Shown here piece by piece: positions 56,552-64,000 of a stretch of 64,000 bases of DNA. This stretch comes from Streptomyces sp. TLI_235. Lineage in GTDB: Bacteria; Actinomycetota; Actinomycetes; Streptomycetales; Streptomycetaceae. A program made the position numbers and the translations under genes. Every line of letters starts with the position of its first letter. Position 1 is the first letter of the stretch. The DNA is taken from positions 1,488,001 through 1,552,000 of the forward strand of contig NSGV01000002.1 of the NCBI GenBank assembly GCA_002300355.1, read 5' to 3'. The notes under the pieces were generated by a model that saw only the letters and a list, made by a program, of their open reading frames with translations, searched no databases and was not told the DNA's origin.

Positions 56552-57400
56552 ATGACCGACCATCAGGACATATCGCTGGACTGGATGTCCGGTACCGGCG
56601 AACCGCACGAGCCGGTTGACCTGCGCCCGGAGATCCCGCACCCGGCCCGCATGTACGACTACTACCTGGGCGGCAAGGACAACTTCCCGGCCGACCGGGA
56701 GGCGGCGGAGAAGGTGCTGGCGCTGAGCCCGCTGGTGCGGATCAGCGCGCTGGCCAACCGGGCGTTCCTGCAGCGTTCGGTGCGCCACCTGGCCGAGGCC
56801 GGGGTGAAGCAGTTCCTGGACATCGGCACCGGAATCCCGACCGCGGGCAACACCCACGAGACGGCGCAGCGGGTGCACCCGAACGCCCGGGTGGCGTACG
56901 TGGACAACGACCCGATCGTGCTGGTGCACAGCCGGGCGCTGCTGGCCGGCTCCAGCCGCGGCACGGTGACGGTCACCCAGGCCGACCTGCGCGACCCGGC
57001 GAAGATCCTGGCCGACCCGCAGGTGCGCGAACTGCTGGACCTGGGGCGACCGGTGGCGCTGCTGCTGTTCGCGGTGCTGCACTTCGTCGACGACACCGAC
57101 GACCCGTACGGCATCGTGCGGACGCTGGTCGACGCGCTGCCCTCGGGCAGCCACCTGGCGCTCTCGCACGGCACCGCCGACTTCGTCTCGGCGGCGGACG
57201 CGGCGAAGGGCCCGGCGATCTACCGCAACGCGACCGCACAGCTGAGCATGCGCACCCGGGAGCAGGTCCTGAGGTTCTTCGACGGGCTGGAGCTGCTGGA
57301 GCCGGGCCTGGTGACGGCCCCGCTGTGGCGCCCGGACACCGCGACGTCGGCGACCGACGCCGAGGTGGGCATCTGGGCGGGCGTGGGCCGCAAGCCCTGA
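56552..57400 (+). CDS. SAM-dependent methyltransferase (DUF574 type)
   Basis: A 282-residue methyltransferase of the actinobacterial DUF574/Methyltransf_19 family: PHPARMYDYYLGGKDNFPADRE near the N-terminus (about residues 30-51), the SAM-binding FLDIGTGIPTAGN, VAYVDNDPIVLVHSRALL and LLFAVLHFV. Many paralogues exist per streptomycete genome and few have known substrates. ATG 56552 follows GGAGCGCGGA. Confidence 0.88.
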   Translation: MTDHQDISLDWMSGTGEPHEPVDLRPEIPHPARMYDYYLGGKDNFPADREAAEKVLALSPLVRISALANRAFLQRSVRHLAEAGVKQFLDIGTGIPTAGNTHETAQRVHPNARVAYVDNDPIVLVHSRALLAGSSRGTVTVTQADLRDPAKILADPQVRELLDLGRPVALLLFAVLHFVDDTDDPYGIVRTLVDALPSGSHLALSHGTADFVSAADAAKGPAIYRNATAQLSMRTREQVLRFFDGLELLEPGLVTAPLWRPDTATSATDAEVGIWAGVGRKP

Positions 57401-57486
57401 GCCGTCCGGCCCTCCGCGCCCGCCGGCGCCCGAGCCCCGCTCGGGGTACTGGGCGCCGCGCGGCGATCACTCGACGGAGCCGGCCG

Positions 57487-57606
57487 TCACAGGAACGTGC
57501 GCGGTTCGGCGGCGAGGTGCCCGGGATGGGCGAGCGGGTCGGAAAAATCGAGGTCGTCGGCGGCCTCGATGAGGCCGCAGACCTGGTCGGCCGGTGCGCA
57601 GTCGCC
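57487..57606 (-). pseudogene. Truncated remnant of the 59380-60153 gene family
   Basis: The minus strand reads GDCAPADQVCGLIEAADDLD joined to FSDPLAHPGHLAAEPRTFL before a stop. These match two separate parts of the intact gene at 59380-60153 (GDCAPVAPVCGLIDASADH and LTDPRAHPEHLAAELRTLL) with the middle about 95 residues missing. There is no start or upstream part. It is a decayed, internally deleted copy on the other side of the integrase. Confidence 0.7.
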
Positions 57607-57646
57607 AGGCGTGCCTGCCTGACGACCCCGCCCGTCAGCGCGATTT

Positions 57647-57853
57647 CTAAGCGAAGACCACGAGCGCAAAGGCCAGCAGTACAAGGATCGCCACGACAAG
57701 CCATCCGCGCTTGCTCGGCCACTGGCCGCCTTGGCTGTGGCTGAGGATCCGGTTGGTGCTGTCGTCGCTGTGGTGGTGTCCGTGCTGGTGGCCCCCGAAC
57801 CCGCTGTGGTGATGATCTCCGTGGTGACTGCCGTCGTGCCCGCCGCCGTCCAT
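57647..57853 (-). CDS. Histidine-rich single-pass membrane mini-protein
   Basis: A 68-residue protein. The first 40 residues are very rich in His and Gly (GGGHDGSHHGDHHHSGFGGH, then QHGHHHSDD), a likely metal-binding stretch. A single hydrophobic helix (WLVVAILVLLAFALVVFA) ends the chain. ATG 57853 follows GGGGG. It lies between the remnant gene and the integrase on the same strand. A role in binding Ni, Zn or Cu at the membrane is plausible; I know no named family. Confidence 0.65.
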   Translation of the reverse strand: MDGGGHDGSHHGDHHHSGFGGHQHGHHHSDDSTNRILSHSQGGQWPSKRGWLVVAILVLLAFALVVFA

Positions 57854-58044
57854 CTCGCACCCCCAAGTAGTAGCTGTGCGGCCAGCTTGGCACGCGTAGG
57901 CTCCTCGAAACCTCAGAACACCCTCTGGCGCCCGTCCGGCCGCCTCCCTGTGCAGCGGGCCCAACCTGTTCGTTTCTGGTGGCGGCCTCGTCCGGGCCGG
58001 GTGAGGTCGCGTTCACGGCCTCCCGGAGATCAGAGGAGAGGGCG

Positions 58045-59361
58045 TTAAGTCTGAGAGTCTTCAGAGGTTCCGGCCTGCCGCTGCTGGCGGGCTTGCCTGG
58101 CTGCCGTCCACGGGTCCTGCTGCTTCACCTTGATGCGGCGGAAGTAGCGCTGCATTGCGGTCGAGCCCCTGCGCCAGTCGCCCAACTCGGCGATCCGGTC
58201 CTGCGGCACGCCGGCCTCCTTGAGCTCGGCGGTACCGCCGACGCGCAGGCTGTGCGCGGTCACCCTGCGGGCGGTCTCGGCGTTGATCAGGGCGCTGTGG
58301 CCGGCCTCGGCCCGGTCGTGCTCGGCGAGCTGCGCGACCTGGGCGAACGCGGCCTTCGCCCTCCGCTTCACGATGCCGTTGACGGTTCCGCCGGACAGGC
58401 GCGAGAGCTCGACCCACTCCTCCGCGGTGATCTCGCAGTCGTCCTTGAGTGTGCCGTCCGGGTGCTGCGGGCGGGTCTGCGGTGTGAGCCGGACGGCGAG
58501 CCGGCCGGCTTTGTCGAGCGCGCGGAAGAGGGCCTGGTCCCGCGGCTGGCGGATACGGCGGCCGTACGCCAGCCACGCCCGCATCCGGCGCACCGGGCAC
58601 AGGTGCGGGGCATCGTCGCGAGTCGACACCCAGCCCTCGAAAGCGGACCCGTCCTTGCGGGTGTTGCGATTCACCAGCCTTACGTCGATGCCGTCATGAC
58701 GAACGACCAAGTGAGTGACAACCAGACGGTGGAGCTCGATCCGGCGGGTGAGCAGATGCCAGCCGAGGGTCAGAATCGCGGCGTCGCGAAGGTCGGCCGG
58801 CAAGCCCCTGCCGCAGGTCGCGAGCATCGCTTCGAGGTCCGCCTCGCGGACCTCGGGGGACTGCTTCTCGGTGTTGCTCTTCGCCCACCGGGTGCGGAAC
58901 GCGGCGATCATCTCGCGGACCTCGACGGTGGCCGGCCGGGTCTTCCCAGGCGTGCAGCGCTCCTGCCAGGTGACCACGGCCGACATGTACTTGCTCACAG
59001 TGTTCGGGTCGTACCGGCCGCTATTGATCATCCAGCCGACGTACTCGATCAGGGTGGCCGTGGTGCACGGCAGAGCGACCCGCCTGCGCTCGGCACACCA
59101 CTGCTCGAACAGCTTCACCTGATGTCGGATGTTCCGGTCGGTGTTCTTCGGCTGGGCGGTGTGCACCAGGCTCGCGATGTCATCGCTGATGAGGAAATCC
59201 CGGAAGGTGTACTCCACTGGCCGGCCGGCGGCTGGAAGCCGCTCCCCCGCTAACAGGTCGGTGTTTCGGTCGAAGCCGATGACATCCAGGTCGGCCGGCT
59301 GCGCGACCGCGGCCGGTGGCGTGCTGGAGGCGTCGACGGGGTGCTGATCCGGCTCGGTCAC
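58045..59361 (-). CDS. Tyrosine recombinase / integrase
   Basis: A 438-residue site-specific recombinase. An N-terminal SAM-like core-binding domain (KNTDRNIRHQVKLFEQWC; WMINSGRYDPNTVSKYMSAVV) precedes the catalytic domain. Catalytic residues: Arg in LLTRRIELHRL, the HSLRVGGT box, and the nucleophile Tyr in STAMQRYFRRI. GTG 59361 is the first start with the right N-terminus. Codon use and base composition look less GC-extreme than neighbours, fitting transfer. No excisionase, replication or transfer gene and no tRNA target is visible. Confidence 0.88.
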   Translation of the reverse strand: MTEPDQHPVDASSTPPAAVAQPADLDVIGFDRNTDLLAGERLPAAGRPVEYTFRDFLISDDIASLVHTAQPKNTDRNIRHQVKLFEQWCAERRRVALPCTTATLIEYVGWMINSGRYDPNTVSKYMSAVVTWQERCTPGKTRPATVEVREMIAAFRTRWAKSNTEKQSPEVREADLEAMLATCGRGLPADLRDAAILTLGWHLLTRRIELHRLVVTHLVVRHDGIDVRLVNRNTRKDGSAFEGWVSTRDDAPHLCPVRRMRAWLAYGRRIRQPRDQALFRALDKAGRLAVRLTPQTRPQHPDGTLKDDCEITAEEWVELSRLSGGTVNGIVKRRAKAAFAQVAQLAEHDRAEAGHSALINAETARRVTAHSLRVGGTAELKEAGVPQDRIAELGDWRRGSTAMQRYFRRIKVKQQDPWTAARQARQQRQAGTSEDSQT

Positions 59362-59375
59362 GCCGCACAGAGCCC

Positions 59376-59387
59376 TTCTCTAGAGAA
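59376..59387. repeat. 12-bp perfect palindrome before the integrase gene
   Basis: TTCTCTAGAGAA, 15 bp upstream of the integrase GTG and overlapping the stop of the next gene. It could be an operator for the integrase or part of an attachment core. Confidence 0.45.
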
Positions 59388-60153
59388 TCGATCCGGCAAC
59401 GGCCTGGAGGAGCGTGCGTAGTTCGGCCGCGAGGTGTTCGGGATGCGCGCGAGGGTCGGTGAGATTGAGATCGACGCTGCCGGCAGGACGGACGGTGCCG
59501 TCGGGCTGGTCGCGACCGTCACGTACCGACAGGTACCAGCGGGAGTCGCCGCGGGCGAACTCCGCGAGGCGCCCGTTCATGGTCAGGTTGATGCCGCATC
59601 CGCAGCCCTCCCCGTCATCGCCCTGTTCACCGGGTCCGTGCCGCTGATCGAGCTCGACGCCGAGGATCTCGGCGACTGCGGCGATCGTGTCGTGCGGGCC
59701 GGACGGGAGGGTGAGCGCGGATCGCAGCGCCGTCAGTTCATCGACCACGGCGTCGGCGTAGAAGGGCACCACGAACAGCACGTGGTCCGCGGAGGCATCG
59801 ATGAGGCCGCAGACGGGGGCGACCGGTGCGCAGTCGCCCCGGCTCTCGATCTCTGCAAGGACGGTGCACAGCCGCTGAAGGGCGATGCCGGCCGCGTCGA
59901 CCTGGGCGAACAGCGCGGCGGCGAGGACGGAAGCCTGCTGTGGGGTGTAGAGGGCCCACTCGTGATACAGGGCGTCCACCGTGGCCCGGGCCGCCTCCGC
60001 ACCGGTGACGGCCAGCGAGATCGCGTCGTCCGGACCACGAGTCCGACCGCCCTCGTAGCAGCGGATCTCCCTGGCGAGGTCACCGAGAGCGGTCCGGGGT
60101 GTCCGCCCCTCGTAGCCCTGCCAGAGCTCGGACCAAGGGGTGTTGCTACTCAT
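59380..60153 (-). CDS. Hypothetical protein next to integrase
   Basis: A 257-residue soluble protein of unknown function. It has a helical N-terminal half (AISLAVTGAEAARATVDALYHEWALYTPQQASVLAAALFAQVD, about residues 45-87), a middle region with CAPVAPVCGLIDAS, an acidic Cys-containing stretch (GEGCGCGINLTMNG), and DLNLTDPRAHPEHLAAELRTLL at the end. The same ending is found in the remnant at 57487-57606. Such proteins are frequent in streptomycete accessory regions. ATG 60153 is the only good start. Confidence 0.7.
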   Translation of the reverse strand: MSSNTPWSELWQGYEGRTPRTALGDLAREIRCYEGGRTRGPDDAISLAVTGAEAARATVDALYHEWALYTPQQASVLAAALFAQVDAAGIALQRLCTVLAEIESRGDCAPVAPVCGLIDASADHVLFVVPFYADAVVDELTALRSALTLPSGPHDTIAAVAEILGVELDQRHGPGEQGDDGEGCGCGINLTMNGRLAEFARGDSRWYLSVRDGRDQPDGTVRPAGSVDLNLTDPRAHPEHLAAELRTLLQAVAGSIL

Positions 60154-60448
60154 GTGCTCTCCTCCGGCCTGCGCGCGACGGCGGGCGAGGCTCTGGATCG
60201 TCTTCTGGAGGGCGGTCCCGGCCCGGGCCTCGGGCCGGGCGTCGACCGCGGCTGGGCCGTGCAGCGGGCGTGGGACCGACCGGCGCCCGTGTCCGTGTCA
60301 GGTCGGAGACGGGGCGCCGGTCGGCGTGGCCCGCTAGCGGGCCGTGCACATGGAACGGAGCTGAGGACATCACCTCCTGCGTGAGTGGCGTCTGCGGCAG
60401 GGGGGAGGACGCCGCATGCCTTGGGCGCGAGCCGGTGGTACCGCTCGG
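60154..60448. other. Intergenic region with strong palindrome
   Basis: About 295 bp between the hypothetical gene promoter and the end of the sugar ABC operon. GGCCCGCTAGCGGGCC (60328-60343) is a perfect 16-bp palindrome that may end the ABC transcript. No gene is seen. Confidence 0.5.
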
Positions 60449-61312
60449 CTACTTGAGGGCGCCGGCCATCATGCCGCCGACGAACTGGCGCTGGAAGGCG
60501 AAGAAGACGGCCAGCGGGATCACCATGGAGACGAACGCGCCCGTGGACAGGACGTCGATGTTGGAGCCGAACTGACGGGTCTGTTCCTGGAGGGCGACGG
60601 TGAGCGGGGCGGAGTTGCTGTCGGCGAAGATGAGGGCCACCAGCATGTCGTTCCACACCCACAGGAACTGGAAGATGGCCAGGGATGCGATGGCCGGTCC
60701 GCCCAGGGGGAGGACCACGCGGGCGAAGAGGCGCAGCTCTCCGGCCCCGTCCAGCCGTGCGGCTTCCAGGAGTTCCCGTGGGATCTCGGCGAAGAAGTTG
60801 CGCAGCAGGAAGATCGCGAAGGGCAGTCCGAAGGCGGCGTGGAAGAGGACGACGCCGATGAGGCTGCCGAAGATGCCGAGGCTGGCGTAGAGGTCGGTGA
60901 CGGGGATGAGGGCGACCTGGACGGGGACCACGAGCAGGCCGATGAGCAGGAGGAAGAGCCAGTCCCGGCCGGGGAATTCCAGCAGGGCGAAGGCGTAGCC
61001 GGCCAGTGCGCCGATGACGACGACGAGCAGGGTCGCGGGCACGGTGATCAGCACGGTGTTGAGCAGGGAGTGGGTGATCTCCGTGTTGCCCAGCAGGTGG
61101 CCGTAGTTGTCCAGGGTCAGCTGGGTGGGGCGGGTGAGGACGCTCCACCAGCCGGTTGCCTGGATGTCGGTCGGCCCGCGCAGCGAGGAGACGAGCAGGC
61201 CGAGGGTGGGGACCAGCCAGAACAGGGCGGCCGCCAGCAGGAACAGCCGAACGGCGCCACTGCTGAGGCGGGCGGCCAGCCTGGCCGGCAGGGAGGTGGC
61301 GGGAGCGGTCAC
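60449..61312 (-). CDS. CUT1 sugar ABC transporter permease (MalG type)
   Basis: A 287-residue permease with six helices and the EAA loop ELLEAARLDGAGELRLFARVVLPLGGP (about residues 188-214). It forms the membrane channel together with the MalF-type protein. GTG 61312 overlaps the stop of that gene (GTGA). It ends the operon in this window. No ATPase gene is present; streptomycete CUT1 systems usually share a distant MsiK-type ATPase. Confidence 0.92.
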   Translation of the reverse strand: MTAPATSLPARLAARLSSGAVRLFLLAAALFWLVPTLGLLVSSLRGPTDIQATGWWSVLTRPTQLTLDNYGHLLGNTEITHSLLNTVLITVPATLLVVVIGALAGYAFALLEFPGRDWLFLLLIGLLVVPVQVALIPVTDLYASLGIFGSLIGVVLFHAAFGLPFAIFLLRNFFAEIPRELLEAARLDGAGELRLFARVVLPLGGPAIASLAIFQFLWVWNDMLVALIFADSNSAPLTVALQEQTRQFGSNIDVLSTGAFVSMVIPLAVFFAFQRQFVGGMMAGALK

Positions 61313-62667
61313 CGGTTGCGCTCCTTCCGGAACCGCCGGATGTTGAAGAACATCGCGGGCAGGACGAGAACCAGCAGCAGCACACCGAGCGCACTGCCGA
61401 CGCCCTGGTCGTTGCCGCCGCCGAAGGACGAGAGGTACAGCTGGAGGGCGAGGACGTTGGCGTCCTGCTGGGTGGAACCGGGGGCGATGATGTACACCAG
61501 GTCGAAGACCTTGAGCACGTTGATGACCAGGGTGACCAGGACGACGAGCAGCACCGGCGCGAGCAGCGGGACGGTGATGCGTCGGAAGACCGTCCATTCG
61601 CTCGCCCCGTCGACTCGGGCCGCTTCCATGAGTTCGCGCGGGACCTGGGCCAGGCCGGCGGCGATCAGCACCATCGCGAAGCCGGTCCACATCCAGATGT
61701 ACGAGCCGATGATCGACCAGGTGACCAGGGTGGGGCCGAGCCAGCTGATGCCGCGGTACTGGCCGGTGAAGTTCTCCGCCGGAAGGGCCAGCCGGACGGC
61801 GGCGCCGCCGGTGGTGAGGGCGAAGGTGCCGTCCGTGCCCGAGGTGGCGGTGGCGACGACGTGACCGTCGCGCACCGCCTGGACCCGGACTCCGGCCAGG
61901 GCCTTCTCGCCGGGGTCGATCCGCGCCGGTGTACCGCCGCCGCCGGGGAGGAAGTCCAGCCAGACCGTGCCGCAGACGTCTCCGGTCGGACAGCCGGCGG
62001 GTGTCGCCGCCGGTCGGGCGCCGGGCAGGGTGTTCGGGGCGATGCCGACCAGCGGCAGCGCGGCGGGGGTGCCGGAGGGGACTTCCGCGGCGGTGGTGAA
62101 GCCGCCTCCGTCAGCGGTGAGGCTGCCCCCGGTGCGTGGGTGGGCTCCCGGGTACGCGGAGGCCTTGAGGAAGGTGTCGTGCACGGTGACCGCCACGGCG
62201 TTGGCGGCGCCCTTGGCCGGATCCTGGTCGTAGACCAGCCGGAAGATGATGCCGGCGGCCAGCATGGAGATCACCATCGGCATGAAGACCACCAGCTTGA
62301 AGGCCGTGCCCCAGCGGATCCGCTCGGTCAGGACGGCGAAGATCAGGCCGAGGCCGGTGGCGGCGGTCGGGGCGACCACCACCCAGATGGCGTTGTTCTT
62401 GAGAGCGGTGAGGGTGTGGCCGTCGGTCAGGACGGTGCCGTAGTTGCCCAGTCCGACGAACCGGGTGAAGCCGTCGGCGGCGAAGAGGCTCCTGGCCAGC
62501 GACCACACGATCGGGTAGAGGACCAGTGCGCTGAGGAGCACCAGCGCGGGCAGCAGGAAGGCGGCTGCGATCCACCGGCGGGTGCTCATCGCCGAGCGGG
62601 GCCGCTCGCGGCCGGTGGGCGGGGACGGCGGTGCGGGTGGGGCTTGCGGGGCGACGTGTGTCGTCAT
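61309..62667 (-). CDS. CUT1 sugar ABC transporter permease (MalF type) with inserted domain
   Basis: A 452-residue permease, about 150 residues longer than typical. Standard parts are present: N-terminal helix, GNYGTVL, FMPMVISMLAAGIIFRLVYDQDP and the EAA loop ELMEAARVDGASEWTVFRRI. Between the third helix and the next (residues about 150-290) sits a large extracytoplasmic insertion with a Pro/Gly-rich part, a Cys pair (GCPTGDVCG) and a Cna-B/SdrD-like beta-sandwich (KALAGVRVQAVRDGHVVATATSGTDGTFAL). It is in the place of the MalF P2 loop, which in E. coli contacts the binding protein. ATG 62667 follows a weak site. Confidence 0.9.
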   Translation of the reverse strand: MTTHVAPQAPPAPPSPPTGRERPRSAMSTRRWIAAAFLLPALVLLSALVLYPIVWSLARSLFAADGFTRFVGLGNYGTVLTDGHTLTALKNNAIWVVVAPTAATGLGLIFAVLTERIRWGTAFKLVVFMPMVISMLAAGIIFRLVYDQDPAKGAANAVAVTVHDTFLKASAYPGAHPRTGGSLTADGGGFTTAAEVPSGTPAALPLVGIAPNTLPGARPAATPAGCPTGDVCGTVWLDFLPGGGGTPARIDPGEKALAGVRVQAVRDGHVVATATSGTDGTFALTTGGAAVRLALPAENFTGQYRGISWLGPTLVTWSIIGSYIWMWTGFAMVLIAAGLAQVPRELMEAARVDGASEWTVFRRITVPLLAPVLLVVLVTLVINVLKVFDLVYIIAPGSTQQDANVLALQLYLSSFGGGNDQGVGSALGVLLLVLVLPAMFFNIRRFRKERNR

Positions 62668-62675
62668 GGCCGTCC

Positions 62676-64000
62676 TCAGCCCGCGTTCTTGTAGGCCTTG
62701 GCGGCGTCCGCCTCCAGCTTCTGCTGCGCGCCGGCCACGTCGGAGGGGTTGGCCAGGAAGTCCTGGAGGTCCTTCCACTCGCCCTGGCCCTTGGTGCCGC
62801 CGAACGCCCCCGGCGTCTGGTCGGACATGTCGAAGCGGAAGGAGTCACCGGACTGGATGAGCGACTTGGCAATGCCGCGCGTGATGTCGTCCGGGTACGC
62901 GGAGAGGTCGAGCGACTTGTTCGGGGAGATGAAGCCGCCGAGCTGGGCCTCGATCTTGGCGGCCTCGGGGGAGGCGAGGTACTGCAGCAGGGCCTGCGCA
63001 CCGGGGCCGTCCTTGAGGGCGACTGCGGCGTCGCCGCCGCTGACGACCGGCGGCTTCCCGGAGTCGACGGCGGGGAAGGGGAAGAACTTGGCGTCGGTGC
63101 CGACCTTGGCCTTGGTCTCCTGGGCGATGTTGGTGGCGACGAAGTCGCCTTCGTACACCAGGCCGGCCTTCACCGGGTCGGCGAAGGCCTGGGCGACGGA
63201 CCCCGGGTAGTCGGTCTGCAGGGCGCCGCCGGGGCCGCCGGCGATCAGGGCGGGCTTACCGAACAGCTGGCCGAGGGTGGTCAGCGCCTTGGCGACGGAC
63301 GGGTCGGTCCAGGGGATCTGGCGCTTCGTCAGCTTGTCGTAGTTCTCGGGGCCGGCCTGGCTGAGGTAGATGTTCTCGAACCAGTCGGTGAGGGTCCAGC
63401 CGTCGGCGCCGCCGATCGCGACCGGGCTGACACCGGAGTCCGACACCGCCTGGGCGACCTTGAGGAACTCCGCCCAGGTGGTGGGCAGAGCGCTGATCCC
63501 GGCCTGGTCGAAGACCTTGGTGTTGTACCAGACGGTGGACTTGTTGGACGCCTTGAAGTAGACGCCGTACTGCTTGCCGCCGTAGCTGCCGAGGCTCTTC
63601 CAGGTGGAGCTGTAGTTCTTGGTCAGTGCGGCGTCGACGGCGGGGTCGACCGGCTTCAGCCAGCCCGCCTTGGCGAACTGGGCGAGCACCCCGACCTGGG
63701 GCAGGAAGGCCACGTCCGGAGCGGCGCCGCCCTGGATCTTGGTGCCGAGGAAGGTGGAGACGCTGTCCCCGGTCGGGACGAAGGTGGTGTGGGCTCCGGT
63801 GAGCCTGTCGAACTGCTCGATCACCTTGAGGAAGTTCTGCTGCTCGGGTCCGGTCCAGACGGCCGCCACCGAGAGGTTCTGGCCGTGCAGGTCCGGCAGG
63901 TGGAGGCTGCCGGTCGGGGAGGCCGCGGTCGAGCTGCTGGTGCTGCCGTTGCTGCACGCGGTGGAGAGCACCGCGAGGCTTGCGAGGATGGTGATGGCGG
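62676..64000 (-). CDS. CUT1 sugar-binding lipoprotein (5' end outside window)
   Basis: Extracellular solute-binding protein, about 441 residues visible. The right edge cuts the signal peptide; the lipobox LAVLSTACSNG is seen. Typical features: VWTGPEQQNFLKVIEQFD, PDVAFLPQVG, VWYNTKVFDQAGI and a C-terminal Lys/Ala helix. It captures an oligosaccharide for the two permeases that follow after 8 bp. The sugar is unknown. Confidence 0.9.
   Translation of the reverse strand, partial: AITILASLAVLSTACSNGSTSSSTAASPTGSLHLPDLHGQNLSVAAVWTGPEQQNFLKVIEQFDRLTGAHTTFVPTGDSVSTFLGTKIQGGAAPDVAFLPQVGVLAQFAKAGWLKPVDPAVDAALTKNYSSTWKSLGSYGGKQYGVYFKASNKSTVWYNTKVFDQAGISALPTTWAEFLKVAQAVSDSGVSPVAIGGADGWTLTDWFENIYLSQAGPENYDKLTKRQIPWTDPSVAKALTTLGQLFGKPALIAGGPGGALQTDYPGSVAQAFADPVKAGLVYEGDFVATNIAQETKAKVGTDAKFFPFPAVDSGKPPVVSGGDAAVALKDGPGAQALLQYLASPEAAKIEAQLGGFISPNKSLDLSAYPDDITRGIAKSLIQSGDSFRFDMSDQTPGAFGGTKGQGEWKDLQDFLANPSDVAGAQQKLEADAAKAYKNAG

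Noticed and set aside
57401-60448. tRNA attachment target or att repeats for the integrase
   Set aside because: I found no tRNA cloverleaf or clear flanking direct repeat by eye, so no att sites are listed.

Overview
The window is very GC-rich, gene-dense chromosomal DNA from a streptomycete (Streptomyces or Kitasatospora type). The evidence is third-codon-position GC bias with long antisense shadow frames, GTG/TTG starts, leaderless-looking promoters, Tat and lipoprotein exports, a DUF5133 protein, a SAV2148-type HEPN protein and the actinobacterial sulfur leader peptide. The genus cannot be fixed from this sequence alone. No rRNA, tRNA, CRISPR array or plasmid/phage replication module was found.

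Layout. 0-1.6 kb: 3' part of a secreted GH18 chitinase-like enzyme. 1.7-14.1 kb: an L-arabinose module made of a monosaccharide ABC transporter (chvE-mmsA-mmsB), a small ricin-lectin-like protein, an MFS transporter, the araB-araD-araA operon, a frameshifted small secreted protein and a LacI-family regulator. Four related operator-like palindromes (TGTGA..GTTAAC..TCACA type) sit at the transporter, araB and regulator promoters, so the module looks like one regulon. 14.2-16.2 kb: DUF5133 protein and a YihY/BrkB membrane protein.

16.4-26.3 kb: a complete assimilatory sulfate/sulfonate operon. It starts with a 27-codon leader peptide (RLHVDLLRVSSAIC), then sulfite reductase, a zinc-ribbon mini-protein, cysH, cysC, cysD, cysN, an SsuABC-type transporter and a sirohydrochlorin chelatase. 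Most genes overlap or nearly overlap. Transport, activation, reduction and cofactor (siroheme) supply are all present.

26.3-35.6 kb: miscellaneous small genes. These are a zinc ribbon, a Uma2 nuclease-like protein, a TetR divergent from a membrane protein, a secreted beta-propeller protein divergent from an XRE/MmyB-like regulator, a type-VII-secretion-like three-gene operon, a DEAD-box helicase with an apparent N-terminal frameshift, and a cold-shock protein. 35.9-40.9 kb: two divergent MMPL transporters separated by a control region with tandem repeats.

40.9-46.7 kb: phosphotransferase, polysaccharide deacetylase lipoprotein, DEDDh exonuclease, Tat-exported DyP peroxidase and the HEPN protein. 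47.1-53.4 kb: glgX/treX, treY and treZ, which make trehalose from glycogen. 53.4-57.4 kb: an MBL hydrolase, a split (two-gene) transketolase divergent from a SoxR-like [2Fe-2S] MerR regulator with a MerR-type promoter between them, and a methyltransferase. 57.5-60.2 kb: a small island with a tyrosine recombinase bracketed by an intact gene and a decayed copy of the same gene family. 60.4-64 kb: a CUT1 sugar ABC transporter without its own ATPase, whose MalF-like permease carries a large inserted domain; its binding protein runs off the right edge.

The most interesting items are the sulfur leader peptide and its possible attenuator, the SoxR-like/transketolase divergent promoter, the shared arabinose operator architecture, the duplicated gene remnants around the integrase, an unusual cysteine spacing in CysH, the permease insertion, and two probable frameshifts.
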